A stretch of 64,000 nucleotides of DNA. It comes from Lunularia cruciata. Its lineage: Eukaryota; Streptophyta; Marchantiopsida; Lunulariales; Lunulariaceae. The translations under genes and the position numbers were made by a program. Below the pieces are notes generated by a model. The model saw only the letters and a list, made by a program, of their open reading frames with translations. It was not told the origin of the DNA and did no database searches. Below, in pieces: positions 10,339 to 21,730 of this stretch. The stretch is taken from the NCBI GenBank assembly GCA_948567375.1, contig OX419760.1:14818001-14882000 (forward strand), in the 5' to 3' direction. Position 1 is the first letter of the stretch, and the number at the start of each line of letters is the position of its first letter.

Positions 10339-12201
10339 ATGGGGAAACTTCCGGTTTTCTTTGGCAAGGATGGAGAAGATTTGGAGGCCTTTGTGAGAGA
10401 CTTCAAGAGAGCTTGCATAGGAAACAATGAGAGGAGGAAGAATGAGTGGGCCTCATTATTACCAGATTTCTTTGAGGATGCAGCACTTACATGGTATGAG
10501 TCAGAATACCAAAAGAGAGAGAGGAGAGATGAGGAAGAGGAGTCTTGGGAGACTTTGACTTCAGCACTCATTGAGAACTTTCTTCCTGATGAGAGTTATG
10601 AGAGATTGATGAGTGAGGTTACATTTCTCAAGCAAGGAGAAGGAGAGAAAGTGAGAGTCTATGTGGAAAGAGTGGAAAAGTTAGAGTCCAGATTTCGCAT
10701 AATGTTGAGGAAGGGTGGAGATGATGTGGAGAATACAATGATTGGCATAGGGGCCATGCTCAGCAAGAATTTTGTGGGAGGGTTGAGACCACAAATTAGA
10801 AGCAAGGTGAGATATGAGAAACCTTCTTCCAAGGTTGAAGCTATCAAGATCGCAATTTGTATGGAGGAGAGTTTGGAAGGGGATGAGAGTGATTTGGTGG
10901 TGAAGGAGGTTGTGCATCCTCCTCAAGGCTACAAGTATGGTGGAACTTTTGATACTTTGGTGGCAAGGGTTGCACCACAAGTAGTGGTTGCTCCAGTTCT
11001 TGCACCTCCACCAAAAGATCCACTTCAAACCATCACACAACAACTTGCAGATCTCAAGATCAATGTGGTGCAACTATGGGAGAAGAGAGAGGTGGATCAG
11101 AATGTAGGGAGAGGGCCTAGGAGTTATGGAAACTATCCATATAGAGGAGGCCAACCAGCCAACAATTTCAATGATAGAAATTGTTTTGGTTGTGGAGGAA
11201 GAGGCCATATCCAAAGGAATTGCCCAAATTCCACTTACCATGGAGAAAGGAGTTATGAGGGAGCCAATAGAGGGAAAGAGGGAGGTAGTGAAACCCAAGT
11301 GGCTCCTAATCCCAACAAAGGTAAGGGGATAGCATCCATAGATGTGGTTGAGAGCAAGTATGAAAAGGGAGAGTGCTCAAACTCCAAGGGTCTTAATTTG
11401 GAGCTTTTGGCACAAGAGAAGAAGAGAGCTCATTTTGCAGAGGATGTTCACTCTTCTCAAGGATTTACTCCAAGCAAGGATACTCCTATGTCTACTAGGA
11501 GCTCTTGCACCTCAACACCATCAACAACAAAGACTCCAAGGAAGAAGTTGGGGATGGAGGATTTCTTGATTTCAAAGCAACAATGGAACTACAATGTGTT
11601 GGAGGATGTTGGTAGTCACAAGGCTAACATCACAGTGGGCCAATTGATTGCTTTGAACCCTACCTTGAGAAAGGAGCTTAGAGGTGGTTTGAGTTCTAGA
11701 AGGAGCAAGAAGAAGAAGAAGGCAAAAGTTCCAATATCAATGGGGGTGGTGGATACCAAGCCAGCACCATGGGAGGCTTGTGAATATGCCTCCAAGATTG
11801 ATGTGAGAGTGAATGGTCACAACATCAAGGATGCATTGGTTGATGGAGGATCAGCAGTGAATGCCATGTCAGAAAGGTTGATGAAGAAGTTGGGTATGAT
11901 ACCCTCAAGACCTTCAACATTTGTGGTGAGCATGGCAAACAAGCAACAAGTTTGACCAGTAGGAGTGATAGATAAGGTGGTAGTTTCAGTTATGGGAGTT
12001 CAAAATCTCATGACTTTCCAAGTCTTGAAATATTCAAGCTATGACTTACTTCTTGGGAGGCCATGGTTGAGAGCAGCACGCACAACTGATCAATGGCACA
12101 AAGGGTACTTGAGGATTGGGCCATCAAACCATAGAGTCACAGTTCTTGTGACTAACACCACCAACACTTCACATTCAGATACACCATCTTCTGATTATTA
12201 G
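10339..12201 (+). pseudogene. Element A gag-protease
   Basis: One frame encodes gag (10339-11955, 538 residues) and continues after a TGA at 11953-11955 to a TAG at 12199-12201. The start MGKLPVFFGKDGEDLEAFVR opens a capsid-like helical region (LIENFLPDESYERLMSE, LKQGEGEKVRVYVERVEKLE). A CCHC knuckle CFGCGGRGHIQRNC lies near residue 285, flanked by Gly/Arg/Asn-rich sequence. The protease active site is DALVDGGSAVN, with Asp at 11842-11844, the D-G-G form seen in several non-chromovirus gypsy lineages. FQVLKYSSYDLLLGRPWLR completes the retropepsin fold. The TGA fits a CGA-to-TGA change and the TAG fits CAG-to-TAG. Otherwise the gene is well preserved. Confidence 0.88.
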
Positions 12202-12231
12202 GAATCAGATTCTGAAGAAGGAGCTTCAGGT

Positions 12232-13941
12232 GTGGACACAAGCATGGAGGAGGAGACTTCCACGGAGGAGGATGAATCCGAATCTGATTCAGATGTGTAT
12301 CCCTTGTGTGCTATGGATTTTGCACCTAAGCTAGAGGTTTTGAAGGACCCAAACAAATCACCATTGACACTTGAGGAGGTAGAGAGAAGGTTAGCTACCC
12401 TCAAGTATGGTCCAAATGTTACCAAGGAGGAGAAGGTGAGATTTGAGGAGATTTTCTGCAAGTTCATCCATGTGTTTGCTTTTAGTTACAGGGATTTGAA
12501 GGAAGTCACCTTGGAGGAGCACAAGATAGAGGTGGAGTCACATGCACGACCAATCCGCCAAAAGCAACATCGCATTAGCCCACCAATATCTTTGGTTGTG
12601 AAGGAGGAGATTGAAAAGCTCAAGGAGGCTGGATTTATCTTTGAGGTGGAGAATTTAGAATGGGTGTCTCCAATTGTCATTGTGAAGAAAAAGAATGGTA
12701 AGCTTTGGGTATGTGTGGATTACAAGAAGCTTAATGTTGTTACCAAGAAGGACTACTACCCATTGTCATTCATTGATGAGATCTTGGAGGAGGTTGCAGG
12801 TCATGAGAGGTACAATTTTGGAGATGGTTATAGTGGATACAACCAAATCAAGATTACACCAGAGCATCAACAACTCACCACGTTCACCACACCTTGGGGA
12901 ACTTACACTTTCAAGGTCATGCCTTTTGGGCTTTGCAATGCTCTAGCCACATTCCAACGGTTCATGAATAAGGTATTTGAACCTTTCATTGGGAAATTTG
13001 TCAGAGACTTCATTGATGACTTTTGTGTCTATGGAAGCAAGGAGGAGCACTTTGAGCACCTAATAAAAGTCTTGCAACGCTTGGATGAGGCAAATGCATC
13101 ACTCAACCCAGAGAAGTGCATTTTTGGATGTGAAGAAGGTCTACTTTTGGGGCACATCATCTCCAAGGATGGAAAAGCAGTTGATCCTAAGAAGGTGAGG
13201 AAAATCTCAGACCTTCCATTCCCTTCAAGCTTGACAAAGTTACGCCAATTATTGGGGATGGTTGGATACTATATGAGGTTCATCTTCTCATTTTCCAACA
13301 AGGCTTATGCATTGACCATCTACATGAAGGAGGGTGTAGATTACAAAGTGATTTTGGAGGACAAGGAGGCTCTCAAAGCTTTTGAGGAGCTCATGCAATC
13401 CCTTGTTGTAGCTCCAATTCTTGCTAAACCTGATTGGAGTAAGCCTTTCATCCTCTACACTAATGCTTCTAATGTAGCTATAGGATGCACTCTTAGTCAA
13501 TTAGACCAAGATGGGCATGATCATCCAATAGCTTATGCTAGTAGGCAGATGGTTTCAACAGAGAAGAACTACTCTGTCATGGAGAGAGAAGGGTTGGCAG
13601 TGATCTTTGGTCTCAAGAAGTTTAGACACTACTTGATTGGAGGGAAAGCCACCATTGTCACGGATCACAAGGCTTTGAAGTACATCTTCAACAAGCCTGA
13701 TGTTGAAGGGAGACTAGCAAGATGGATGATACTCTTATTTGAGTATGACTACACCATTGAGGATAGGCCAAGAAAGAAACATGCAAATGTTGATTTGTTA
13801 TCTAGAACCTATGATCATGATGGAGATGAGCCAGAGGATGATTCCTTCCCGGATGAGGAGCTCATGACAATCTCAGTCACTCAAGAGGTTCCAATGGAGT
13901 ACAAGGAGATTTTGGATTTTGTGACAAGAGTAACTATCTAG
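12232..13941 (+). pseudogene. Element A reverse transcriptase-RNase H
   Basis: A 569-residue frame in phase with gag. It starts with an acidic linker. RT motifs then follow: KEAGFIFEVENLEWVSPIVI, CVDYKKLNVVTKKDYYPL, the palm segment PFGLCNALATFQRFM and the catalytic box FIDDFCVYG (Asp-Asp at 13015-13020). The thumb is LGHIISKDGKAVDPKKVRKI. RNase H begins FILYTNASNVAIG, where the first catalytic Asp of the usual YTDAS is Asn. It continues with the REGLAVIFGLKKFRHYLIGG and VTDHKALKYI segments. The frame ends at a TAG, and integrase resumes in another frame after a one-base shift around 13921-13930. Function: cDNA synthesis and removal of the RNA template. Confidence 0.9.
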
Positions 13942-13946
13942 AAGGG

Positions 13947-15164
13947 ATGCATGCTAGGGAGAGGAAGGCCCTTGCAGCAAGATCTAGACCTTACACAATG
14001 GTGGAGGATATTCTTTTTCACCAAGGAGCAGATGGTCTACTTCAAAGAGCAATGGGTAAGGAAGAGTCTATCCTACTCATAAAGGAGTTTCATGAAGGTT
14101 TAGTATGTGGAGGACACTTTGCAGGAAAGGTGACTGCTTTCAAGATTCTAGATGCAAGTTACCATTGGAGAGGGATTTTCAAGGATTGTCTTGATTATTG
14201 CAAAACTTGTCATGTTTGTCAAGCTTTTGCTAGAAAATCTACATCCACTCCACCACTTAGATCAATTCCATTGCTAGGACCTTTTGAAAAGTGGGGAATT
14301 GATTTTGTAGGTCCTCTCAATAGAACCCCAAGGAACAATTGGTACATTGTGGTAGTTACTGATTATCTTACCAAGTGGGTTGATGCTAGACCATTGAGGG
14401 ACAAGAATGAAGATGAAGTGGGTAGATTTCTTTATGAACGCATTATCACTAGGTTTGGATGCACTTTGGAGTTGGTTTCTGATAGAGGAGGAGAGTTTAT
14501 AGGAAGCATTACTACAGCCATGTTATGACATTTCTCTATCACACATAGAGTAACTACATCCTATAAGCCAAATTCCAATGGCTTGGCAGAGAGAACCAAT
14601 CAGACCTTGTGCATGATGTTGGCCAAAGATGCAGAAATGGAGGGAGCTAAACATCATTGGGACAAGAGGATTCATGCAGTTTTGTGGGAGTATAGGACAA
14701 CCATGAAGACTTCCACCGGATATTCTCCATTTCAATTGGTGTATGGTATTGAGTCTACCTTACCTATTCACTTTGATCTTCCTACCTTCCAAAGCATTCA
14801 TAGGAGATTGAAGAAAGCACAAGGAGGTGATGTAGAGAAGTCAAGGAAGGAACAACTCATGGAGTTGGAAGAGGCAAGAGCAGTTGCTATGGTTTGAGTG
14901 GAGCAAGCCCAAAGGAAACAAAAGGAGAGCTATGACAAGCGAGAAGGCAAGAAGAAGGTGGGGCCTTTCAAAGAAGGTGATAAGGTAATGTTGTTTGATT
15001 CCATTCAATTCAAGAGAGTGCAAAAGAAGTTTTTGCCTAAGTACTTTGGACCTTTCATAGTGGAGAAGGTGTGGGGCAATTACACCTATGATCTCAAGGA
15101 GTTGGGAGGAAGACACTTTGATAGGATTAACCATGATAAGTTGAAGATGTACCATAGAAGGTAG
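13947..15164 (+). pseudogene. Element A integrase
   Basis: One frame with TGA stops at 14526-14528 and 14895-14897, both explained by CGA-to-TGA. The zinc-binding HHCC module is visible: EFHEGLVCGGH, then CLDYCKTCHVC. The catalytic core has WGIDFVGPLNR (first Asp), ELVSDRGGEF (second Asp) and LAERTNQ (Glu). The C-terminal part includes EGDKVMLFDS, FLPKYFGPFIVEKV and DRINHDKLKMYHRR, a GPY/F-like module. No chromodomain follows before the polypurine tract at about 15201-15212. It would insert element cDNA into the genome. Confidence 0.88.
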
Positions 15165-15200
15165 AGAGACCTTCACTTTGAAGACAAAGTGAAAACTTAG

Positions 15201-15212
15201 TCCGAGGGTAAA
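15201..15212 (+). promoter_or_regulatory. Element A polypurine tract
   Basis: TCCGAGGGTAAA lies immediately before the 3' LTR start TGTAACACC. This is the usual place for the purine-rich primer of plus-strand cDNA synthesis. Confidence 0.7.
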
Positions 15213-15804
15213 TGTAACACCCATTTGTGCATGTGTGTGGTACTGTGATATTTAGCTTGGTATTACAAGTACTTAAGAGATATTATTTATATAGAGATAA
15301 ATGATGGTTCTATATTAGTCATGGTTAGCTAAAGTTAGTCATAGCTAAGATAGAGGGGACCTTACTTTAGAGGAAGTAGAAAAGATGAGCACCACTATTT
15401 TGGACTTTAGTGTGTTGACTTGGTATTATTCCTAGGTGTTTGGCTTTGAGGAAAGAGTTGAGAACTCTTGGGCCCGCAAGCCTTTTTGTTTTGGATTCTT
15501 CTTTAGTCCAAGGACAGCCCATGTGAAGGTATCCTTGATTTAGTGGTTGGGTCAAGATAAGACCACATGCTTAGGGGAATATGCCCATGTGAATGGATAT
15601 TCCTTTCTACTTTTGACTTTACTTGACTTTTAGTCTAGTAACTTGAGTTACTGCGGTAATTAGTAACTTTGGTACGTAACTATTTCACAAGTATATAAAC
15701 AAGGGGTGAGGAGGTATTGATCATCCTTTCATTTGCAACTATCTCTCTCTCATTGAGTTCTCTAGTGAGCAATGTCTTGAGTCTTGGAGTGTTCGCCTTG
15801 GTGG
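15213..15804 (+). repeat. Element A 3' LTR, truncated
   Basis: Matches 8082-8673 with 6 substitutions and no length change, then stops at ..CGCCTTGGTGG. The next bases, from 15805, are family B RNase H sequence. The terminal 99 bases present in the 5' LTR are missing. TATA box at 15692-15699. Confidence 0.93.
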
Positions 15805-16099
15805 CATAATGCCTCCATTCCTTGGTGGCATATACCATTGCAAGTTGTTCTCAATCTTGAGCAAAGTTATTTCTTGCAATTGTATTTAGTTGGTGAGACA
15901 CAAAGGCAATGGGATGTAGTCCATTTGGGAATTCTTGTTGCAAAACAACTCCAATTGCAAAGTTAGAAGCATCAAAATCAACCACACAAGGTAGTTGAGG
16001 ATCATATGATTGAAGAATGGGTCTTGAAGACACCATATGCTTCACTTTTGGGAATGCTTCTTCATACTTGGTGGTCTACTAGAAGTTTGAGTTCTTTCC
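15805..16099 (-). pseudogene. B1 RNase H fragment
   Basis: The minus strand encodes SSRPILQSYDPQLPCVVDFD, ASNFAIGVVLQQEFPNGLHP and IAFVSHQLN, the start of the gypsy RNase H domain with the catalytic D-F-D-A-S. It is bordered left by the truncated LTR of A and right by the B2 target site CAAGA (16100-16104). The coding sequence resumes at 26956. Confidence 0.8.
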
Positions 16100-16104
16100 C
16101 AAGA

Positions 16105-16530
16105 TGTAAAAGACCAAACCCAAGGAGAGAAATAGGAGAATAGAAACTCACATTGGGACACTTGAATGAGGGAAAACTCCAAATGCCTAGCATGAGCTTT
16201 GGCTTTGGTATTTATAGGTAGCATACAAGGCACTTGAGAAGCTTCTCCAAAATTTTCCTCAAGCCACTTTCTTAGAGTGCAAGCCAAGTTAACTAGGAAG
16301 CTTCTCAAGAAGCTTCCTTCTAGAAGCCGCCTACTTGGTGTGCAAGCTAAGCTAGTTGGAAGCTTCTAGAAGCTTCCTTCTAGAAGCTACTTACTTAAGG
16401 TGCAAGCTAAGCTAACCATGAAGCTTCCCAAGAAGCTTCCTAGATACTTCCGGAATATTCTAGGCTAATTTGTCTTATGTGCTACTTCGTGAGCCCGACT
16501 GACTTTGTCGTTAAACTCCATATTGTTACA
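16105..16530 (-). repeat. B2 3' LTR
   Basis: Plus-strand view TGTAAAAGACC..ATTGTTACA, same length as its partner. A perfect four-unit heat-shock element lies at 16359-16376 and a three-unit one at 16448-16460. Next to its right end is the polypurine-like run (on the minus strand GCGGGGGAATA). Confidence 0.93.
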
Positions 16531-16539
16531 TATTCCCCC

Positions 16540-17770
16540 GCTGCTAGTTGGTGATGTCCTTGTCGCCAATGAAGCTTCAAATTCCTGGATGGCCGTCTAT
16601 GCATTGTGGAGGTGAGAAAGAGGTTCCCAGATGGCATCATGAAGGGGATACCCTTTCCAAAGGACCTTGTACTCCATATGTTGGCGACGGCCTCGTTGAA
16701 TGTGGCGATGCGCAAGGATACAATAAACTTTGTACTCCTCATGATCATTGATAGGGATAGGAAGAGGGGGAGGTTGGACTCAAGAGGAAAAGGAAGAGGG
16801 GTTAGGAAGAGGGGTTAGGAACAAAGGGTTTCAACTTGGAAACATGAAAGATAGGATGGATACGCATGTGACAAGGCAAGGCAAGACGATAAGCAACAGG
16901 AGAGACAATTTGGGTGATATCAAAGGGTCATATCCAATTAGGGGCAAGTTTACAAACTTGGGTATCAAGTGGGAGAGGGAGGTTACTAGAGGATAGCATG
17001 ACTTTATCACCAACTTCGAAGGTGAGATTTTGACGATGGTGGTCCGCATATTGTTTTTGGCAATTCTGAGCAACATGGAGGTGAGACTTGGCTTGTTGGA
17101 GAGATTGGCATATAGTGGTCAAGAATGTGGAAGTATGAGGAACCTGAGATGGAGGGGGAGCAAGAAGAGAATCTGGAACAAGCGGATCTTGGCCGAAATT
17201 GAGAAAGAAAGGGGAGAATCCTATACTTTCCTGTTTGGAATTGTTGTAGGCCAATTCGGCAGTGGCAAGACATTCATCCCAATTGGTATGGTGGACATTG
17301 ACAAAGGCACACAACATATCCTCCAATGTACGATTTGTACGTTTGGTTTGTCTAGCAGTTTAAGGATGATAGGCCATGAACAAAGCAAGCTTGGTGCCGA
17401 GTAGCTAAAAGAGTGCTTGCCAAAACTTCTTGGTAAAGCGAGGATCACGGTTGGAGATGAGTACGTGTGGCATTCCATGATGCTTGAAGACATTGTCGAA
17501 GTAGATTTTTGCTAAGGTTGGAGCATCCACGGTATCACAGGTTGGTGCCAAGTGGATTTTCTTACTAAGCTTATCCACAAACACCACAATGGCGGTGTGT
17601 CCTTGTTTTGTCTTTGGCAAGGATGTGATGAGATCCAAGCTCACATGCTCCCAACGAGCTGATGGAACGGCAAGCGGTTGAAGGAGTCCACCCGGCTTCT
17701 GGTTGCTGGCCTTGTTATGTTGGCAGCTCTCACACGATCGAACAAATTCTCGAACATCCCATGTCATGTT
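16540..17770 (-). pseudogene. B2 integrase and chromodomain
   Basis: The minus strand from 17767 gives an integrase start MTWDVREFVRSCESCQHNKA (C-x2-C of the zinc module) and the core WEHVSLDLITSLPKTKQGHT with the first catalytic Asp. HHGMPHVLISNRDPRFTKKF carries the second (usually SDRD; Ser-Asn here). The 17326-16928 segment continues with NVHHTNWDECL and FEVGDKVMLSSS. The chromodomain lies at about 16830-16560, in shifted frames. Frameshifts and a stop after WQALF break the gene. Confidence 0.8.
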
Positions 17771-17779
17771 GGGCCACCA

Positions 17780-18572
17780 TCATTGACGTTGGAGGGTACC
17801 CGAGGTCTTGTCCACACCCATGTGACCAGCGATGGGTAAATCATGGGCTTCTTGAAGGCGCACAAGTCAAAGATCACCTTTGGCTGGAACATAGATCCGG
17901 TCCGCATGGAATAGAAGGCCTTCCTTGAAGGAGAAGGTGTTGTACTCCTTGTCACCTATTGTTAGCCAACCATGTACCACTTGGAAGAAGGGATCTTGCT
18001 GTAGGGCTAACCAAAACTCGTTATGAATCTTGGGATCAATTGACACTGTCGTGATTGTTGCCGCGATGAGAGGAAGAGACTTCAAATCAAGTCGTCGTGA
18101 TAGAACATCAGGGATGACATGGAACCGACCTGGTTTGTACTCAAGTTTGATGTCGAAAAATTGGAGTTGCTCTTCCCATCGATGATGTCGACTCTTCATG
18201 TGCTCTAGGTGTAAGGTCTGCAACAATGGCTTGTGATCAGTTTGCATGATCATTTGTTTCCCCAAGAGATAATGCCTCCATACCTTGGTGGCATATACCA
18301 TTGCAAGTTGTTCCCAATCTCAAGCAGAGTAATTTCTTTCAGCTGTATTTATTTGGCGAGACACAAAGGCAATAGGATGCAGTCCATCTAGAAATTCTTG
18401 TTGCAACACAACTCCAATTGCAAAGTTAGAAGCATCAAAATCAACCACACAAGGTAGTTGAGGATCATATGGTTGAAGAATGGGTCTTGAAGACACCATA
18501 TGCTTTAACTCTGGAATGCTTCTTCATGCTTGGTGGTCCATTGGAAGCTTGAGTTCTTTCCCAAGAGGTCAG
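17780..18572 (-). pseudogene. B2 RNase H domain and integrase zinc-module start
   Basis: Minus-strand frame 18301-17867 includes MVYATKVWRHYLLGKQMI, MQTDHKPLLQTLHLEHMKSR and IKLEYKPGRFHVIPDVLSRR, the usual gypsy RNase H core and its tail. The N-terminal half with catalytic FDASNF lies near 18440-18490. Downstream, HNEFWLALQQDPFF and DRIYVPAKGDL lead to the integrase H-H module. Confidence 0.82.
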
Positions 18573-19222
18573 TCAATGGTGCAGCCACGTGAGCATAATA
18601 ATGGATGAACCGTTGGTAAAAACTGGCCAATCCATTGAATGCTCGTACTTCGGTAGCATGCTTTGGGGTAGGCCAATCAGTAATGGTCTAGATCTTCTCT
18701 TCTTCCATCTTGATCCCCTCTGATGAGATCTTATGACCCAATAAGGTAACCTCTTTCTGCCAAAAAGCACACTTTGACTTCTTGCAGTAAAATTTCCACT
18801 CTCGTAGTCGTCTTAGGAATTCTCATACATGATTCATGTGTTCTGCCTTTGTCCTACTATAGATTAAGATATCATCTAAGAACACTACCACGGACTGATC
18901 CAATAGTCCCTCCAACAGCCGATGCATCTAATCCATGAAGACTACTGGAGCATTAGTGACTCCGAAAGGTAGAAGTCTCCACTCAAAATGTCCATACCTT
19001 GTGCGAAAGGTAGTCTTTTGCACGTCTTCTCCTTCAATAGGAATTTGCCAATAGCCGCTACAAAGATCTAGCTTGGAAAAGTAGCGTGCTCCACTTAATT
19101 GATCAAGCAAGTCATCTATCCGAGGCAAGGGATATGCATTCTTCATGGTTTGCTTATTGAGCCCACGGTAATCAATACAAAAATGAAGTCCTCCATCCTT
19201 CTTTGGAACAAATAGTACCGAT
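18573..19222 (-). pseudogene. B2 reverse transcriptase, palm and thumb
   Basis: The minus strand from 19222 reads [20 protein letters not shown] (fingers), [47 protein letters not shown] and, after a stop, VVFLDDILIY with the catalytic Asp-Asp (about 18865-18885). The thumb and connection continue to 18573. Element C cuts the gene at the GCTCC site; the N-terminal part lies at 24412-24560. Confidence 0.85.
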
Positions 19223-19320
19223 GCTCCTGTGGTACCCACATTTTTCATTTTGGACGAGTTTAGAAGAAGAAATGCCTTGCTGAAACCAAATAGAGAAGAA
19301 ATGAGTGCAAACTTGTGTTT

Positions 19321-19760
19321 TGATCAGACCCGAGGAAGTCAATTTCGTGTAAGAGGAAGAAGGGCTCGGTTTGGATCAGACCCTAAGAAGCTTACTTTGT
19401 GTCAGAGGAGGGAAAAACTCGGATCAGACGTTAAGGAGTGCAGACGCCAAAAGAGAAATAGAAGTTGCAAGTCAGGATTCTTGCGGGGGCCATATCTTAG
19501 TGACCACAACTCCAAATCAAGCATGTTATATCTTGTTGGAAGCGTCTCGTTCAGGGCTTTCCATTGCCACCAAAATCACAAAGTTTAGAGATCTATAGAA
19601 GAAGTTAGAAGCATTTGAAGTTTCTGGAGTAGATGTACTTTGGGTCAAAGTGTCTTCGGGTCAATGTGATTTCGGATTTTGTACTTCGGACTTCGGGTTT
19701 ACATGACTTCGGGTCTAAAGACTTTACCTCAAGATGAAGATGACTAAATCAGAGGTAGTA
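19321..19760 (+). repeat. Short subrepeats in the left arm of element C
   Basis: GATCAGAC units recur at about 19322, 19374 and 19423 with similar purine-rich spacers (roughly 50-base period). From about 19640 to 19715 the unit CTTCGGGTC or CTTCGGATT recurs several times. Such subterminal repeats are common binding arrays in transposons. No gene is supported in 19228-20017. Confidence 0.5.
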
Positions 19761-20039
19761 GGACCTCAGAGTGCAATGAATGTGACTTAGGGAGTTTTGC
19801 CAGAGAGATCAGAGGAAGTTAGAGTAGTGAAAGAAGATAGTTAGGATACCTATGACTTCAATTTTAGTTCTGATTGAAGATGGAACAGGAATTGAAGGAG
19901 AAATAGCAGTAATGAATAAACCCAAAGTGCAGAATCCAATAGTAAGTGTCTTTGGGTTAGTAACATGAGTGATTAGGGGAAAGTGGGTTACAAATTGAAG
20001 GTGTAGATAGTGTATTTATGCTTTCAATTACAATTCTTG

Positions 20040-20635
20040 ACAATGACACAATAGAATTAGTAAAAGAATTGATATTAGTTAGACCTGATGTAAGAGAGAT
20101 AGGAGTGCATGTGTCTTTGGATTTGACATTTGACACTTTAGAGAAGAGTGGGTCGGGAGATAGAGATTTAGAAGGCTTAACTATGATAGGAATTTCATAT
20201 AAGGAAAGAGAAATGTTAGAATTAGTGGAGGAATTAGGAGTTGTGAAACTCGAGGATAGAGTAGTAGGAAGTAAAATTACTTTGGTTTGGGTTTGAAAGC
20301 CAAGGAAGAAGTAGACATTGGATCGGAGTAGTAACCAATTTGAGATTTGAATAGACAGGTATGAAAGGTTGCATTGTCATTTCGCATCTGCAGGTTAGAA
20401 GAGTTGTTGTAGAACGGTATAGTTATTAGAATTGTCAATTTGTTCACTATTTAAGAGTGGCATTTGCTGGAAATTGTTATTCAGTGCTCATTATTTTTGA
20501 GAATAGATAAAGTGAAGTGTTGTGAAGCAGTGCTCGTTGCTTGAGCTTGATTTTGAGTATCAACTTTGCAATTGTGTTTGTGAGTGTTTGGAGAAATTTG
20601 AAGTGCGAGTCAGTGCTTGTTACTCTCTTCTGGGT
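20040..20635 (+). repeat. Left arm of internal inverted repeat of element C
   Basis: Plus-strand copy of the sequence found inverted at about 21130-21730. It holds a truncated coding end (VHVSLDLTFDTLEKSGSGDR..) homologous to the last residues of the large minus-strand gene (VQMSLKLPSETLEKSGSRDK..) plus the shared 3' non-coding region. The arms are diverged, by eye about three-quarters identical. The unpaired centre (20636-21129) shows no gene. Confidence 0.75.
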
Positions 20636-21129
20636 GTGGTTTCTACCTGAGAGATTAAAGACGCAACCAAGAAGAACTACATGTTACTGTTTGACTTTGT
20701 ATTTGACCAATTCTAACTTGTATCTCTACGGGAACGAACTTTACTTACCCAATTACCACAAAAGTGATATTTGCCGAGTTGTCACATGATTTTTGTAACA
20801 AGCATTGACTCGCAGTCTTGTCACACTCCTTAATCACAACTCCATCAAATCTTTCCAAACAATCTTGATTGTGATGATTCAAGTTCTCCCAAAAACGGCA
20901 CTTCACTGCAAAACGACTTCGCCTCAGAATTGTGTTCCACCCCTCCACTGAAGGCACAACTTCCTTGATCGAAATTGCTTCACATCAACTTCGCACTGTA
21001 CTCACAAATGCAGAATACTACCAACACTACAATTCCTTGCAGATCTGTCAAAGCATTGCTTCGATTGCACTTCACTCAAGATCAAACACACAGAATGAAG
21101 ATCAAGGCTGTGGAATCCAACATCCAACA

Positions 21130-21730
21130 AGCACACTGACTTGCACTTTGAATTTCTCCACACACTCATAAACATAGACACAAAGTTGATACTCAGAATC
21201 AAGCTCAAGCGACGAGCACTGCTTCACAGCACTTTGCTTTATCTATTCTCAGAAATAATGAGCACTGAACAACAATTTCATGCGAATGCCACTCTTAAAT
21301 AGTGAAGCAAATTGACAGTTCTAACAACTATACCGTTCTACAACAACTCTTCTAACCTGCAGATGCAAAATGACAATGCACCTCTTCATATTTTCTCCTT
21401 CAAATCTCAAATCGGTTACTAATCCTATCCAATGTCTACTTCTTCTTTGGCTTTCAAACCCGAACCCAAACCCTTCTTACTTCCTACTACTTTTTCCTCG
21501 GGTTTCAGATCTTCTACTTCTTCTACCAGATCTAGCAATTCTCTTTCCTAATCTGAAATTTCACTAGTGGGTAATCTATCTAACTCCTTATCTCTTGACC
21601 CACTTTTCTCTAATGTCTCTGATGGTAACTTCAAAGACATTTGGACTCCTATATTATCTACTTTGAGTTTTGCTTTAACAGCTTTTCGAAGCTTTTCTAG
21701 CTCTACTTTCACTAAGTCTAATCTAATTGA
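21130..21730 (-). repeat. Right arm of internal inverted repeat of element C
   Basis: Inverted partner of 20040-20635. Shared blocks include the segments around the sequence GAGTATCAACTTTG, the AACGGTATAGTTATTAGAA-like block and the coding end of the large gene. The arms could fold into a long hairpin in single-stranded DNA or RNA. Confidence 0.75.

Larger units (their letters stand above)
8082..15804 (+). mobile_element. Element A: young non-chromodomain Ty3/gypsy retrotransposon
   Basis: Bounded by a 691-bp 5' LTR and a 3' LTR truncated by about 99 bp. Over the 592 shared bases the LTRs differ at 6 sites, so insertion was recent. Between them lie a long leader, an extra ORF, gag-PR, RT-RNase H and integrase, all plus strand. 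No chromodomain is seen after integrase. Few inactivating changes are present: stops at 11953, 12199, 14526 and 14895 and a frameshift near 13925. It lies inside the integrase gene of B1. The right junction is a deletion, so no target duplication can be seen. Confidence 0.92.

Noticed and set aside
11074-11298. Minus-strand frames across element A gag
   Set aside because: Shadow of gag; the plus frame has capsid and knuckle motifs.
19229-19588. 119-residue plus-strand open frame in element C
   Set aside because: It starts inside the terminal repeat and runs through short DNA subrepeats. Composition is Arg-rich from purine repeats and no counterpart exists at the right end.
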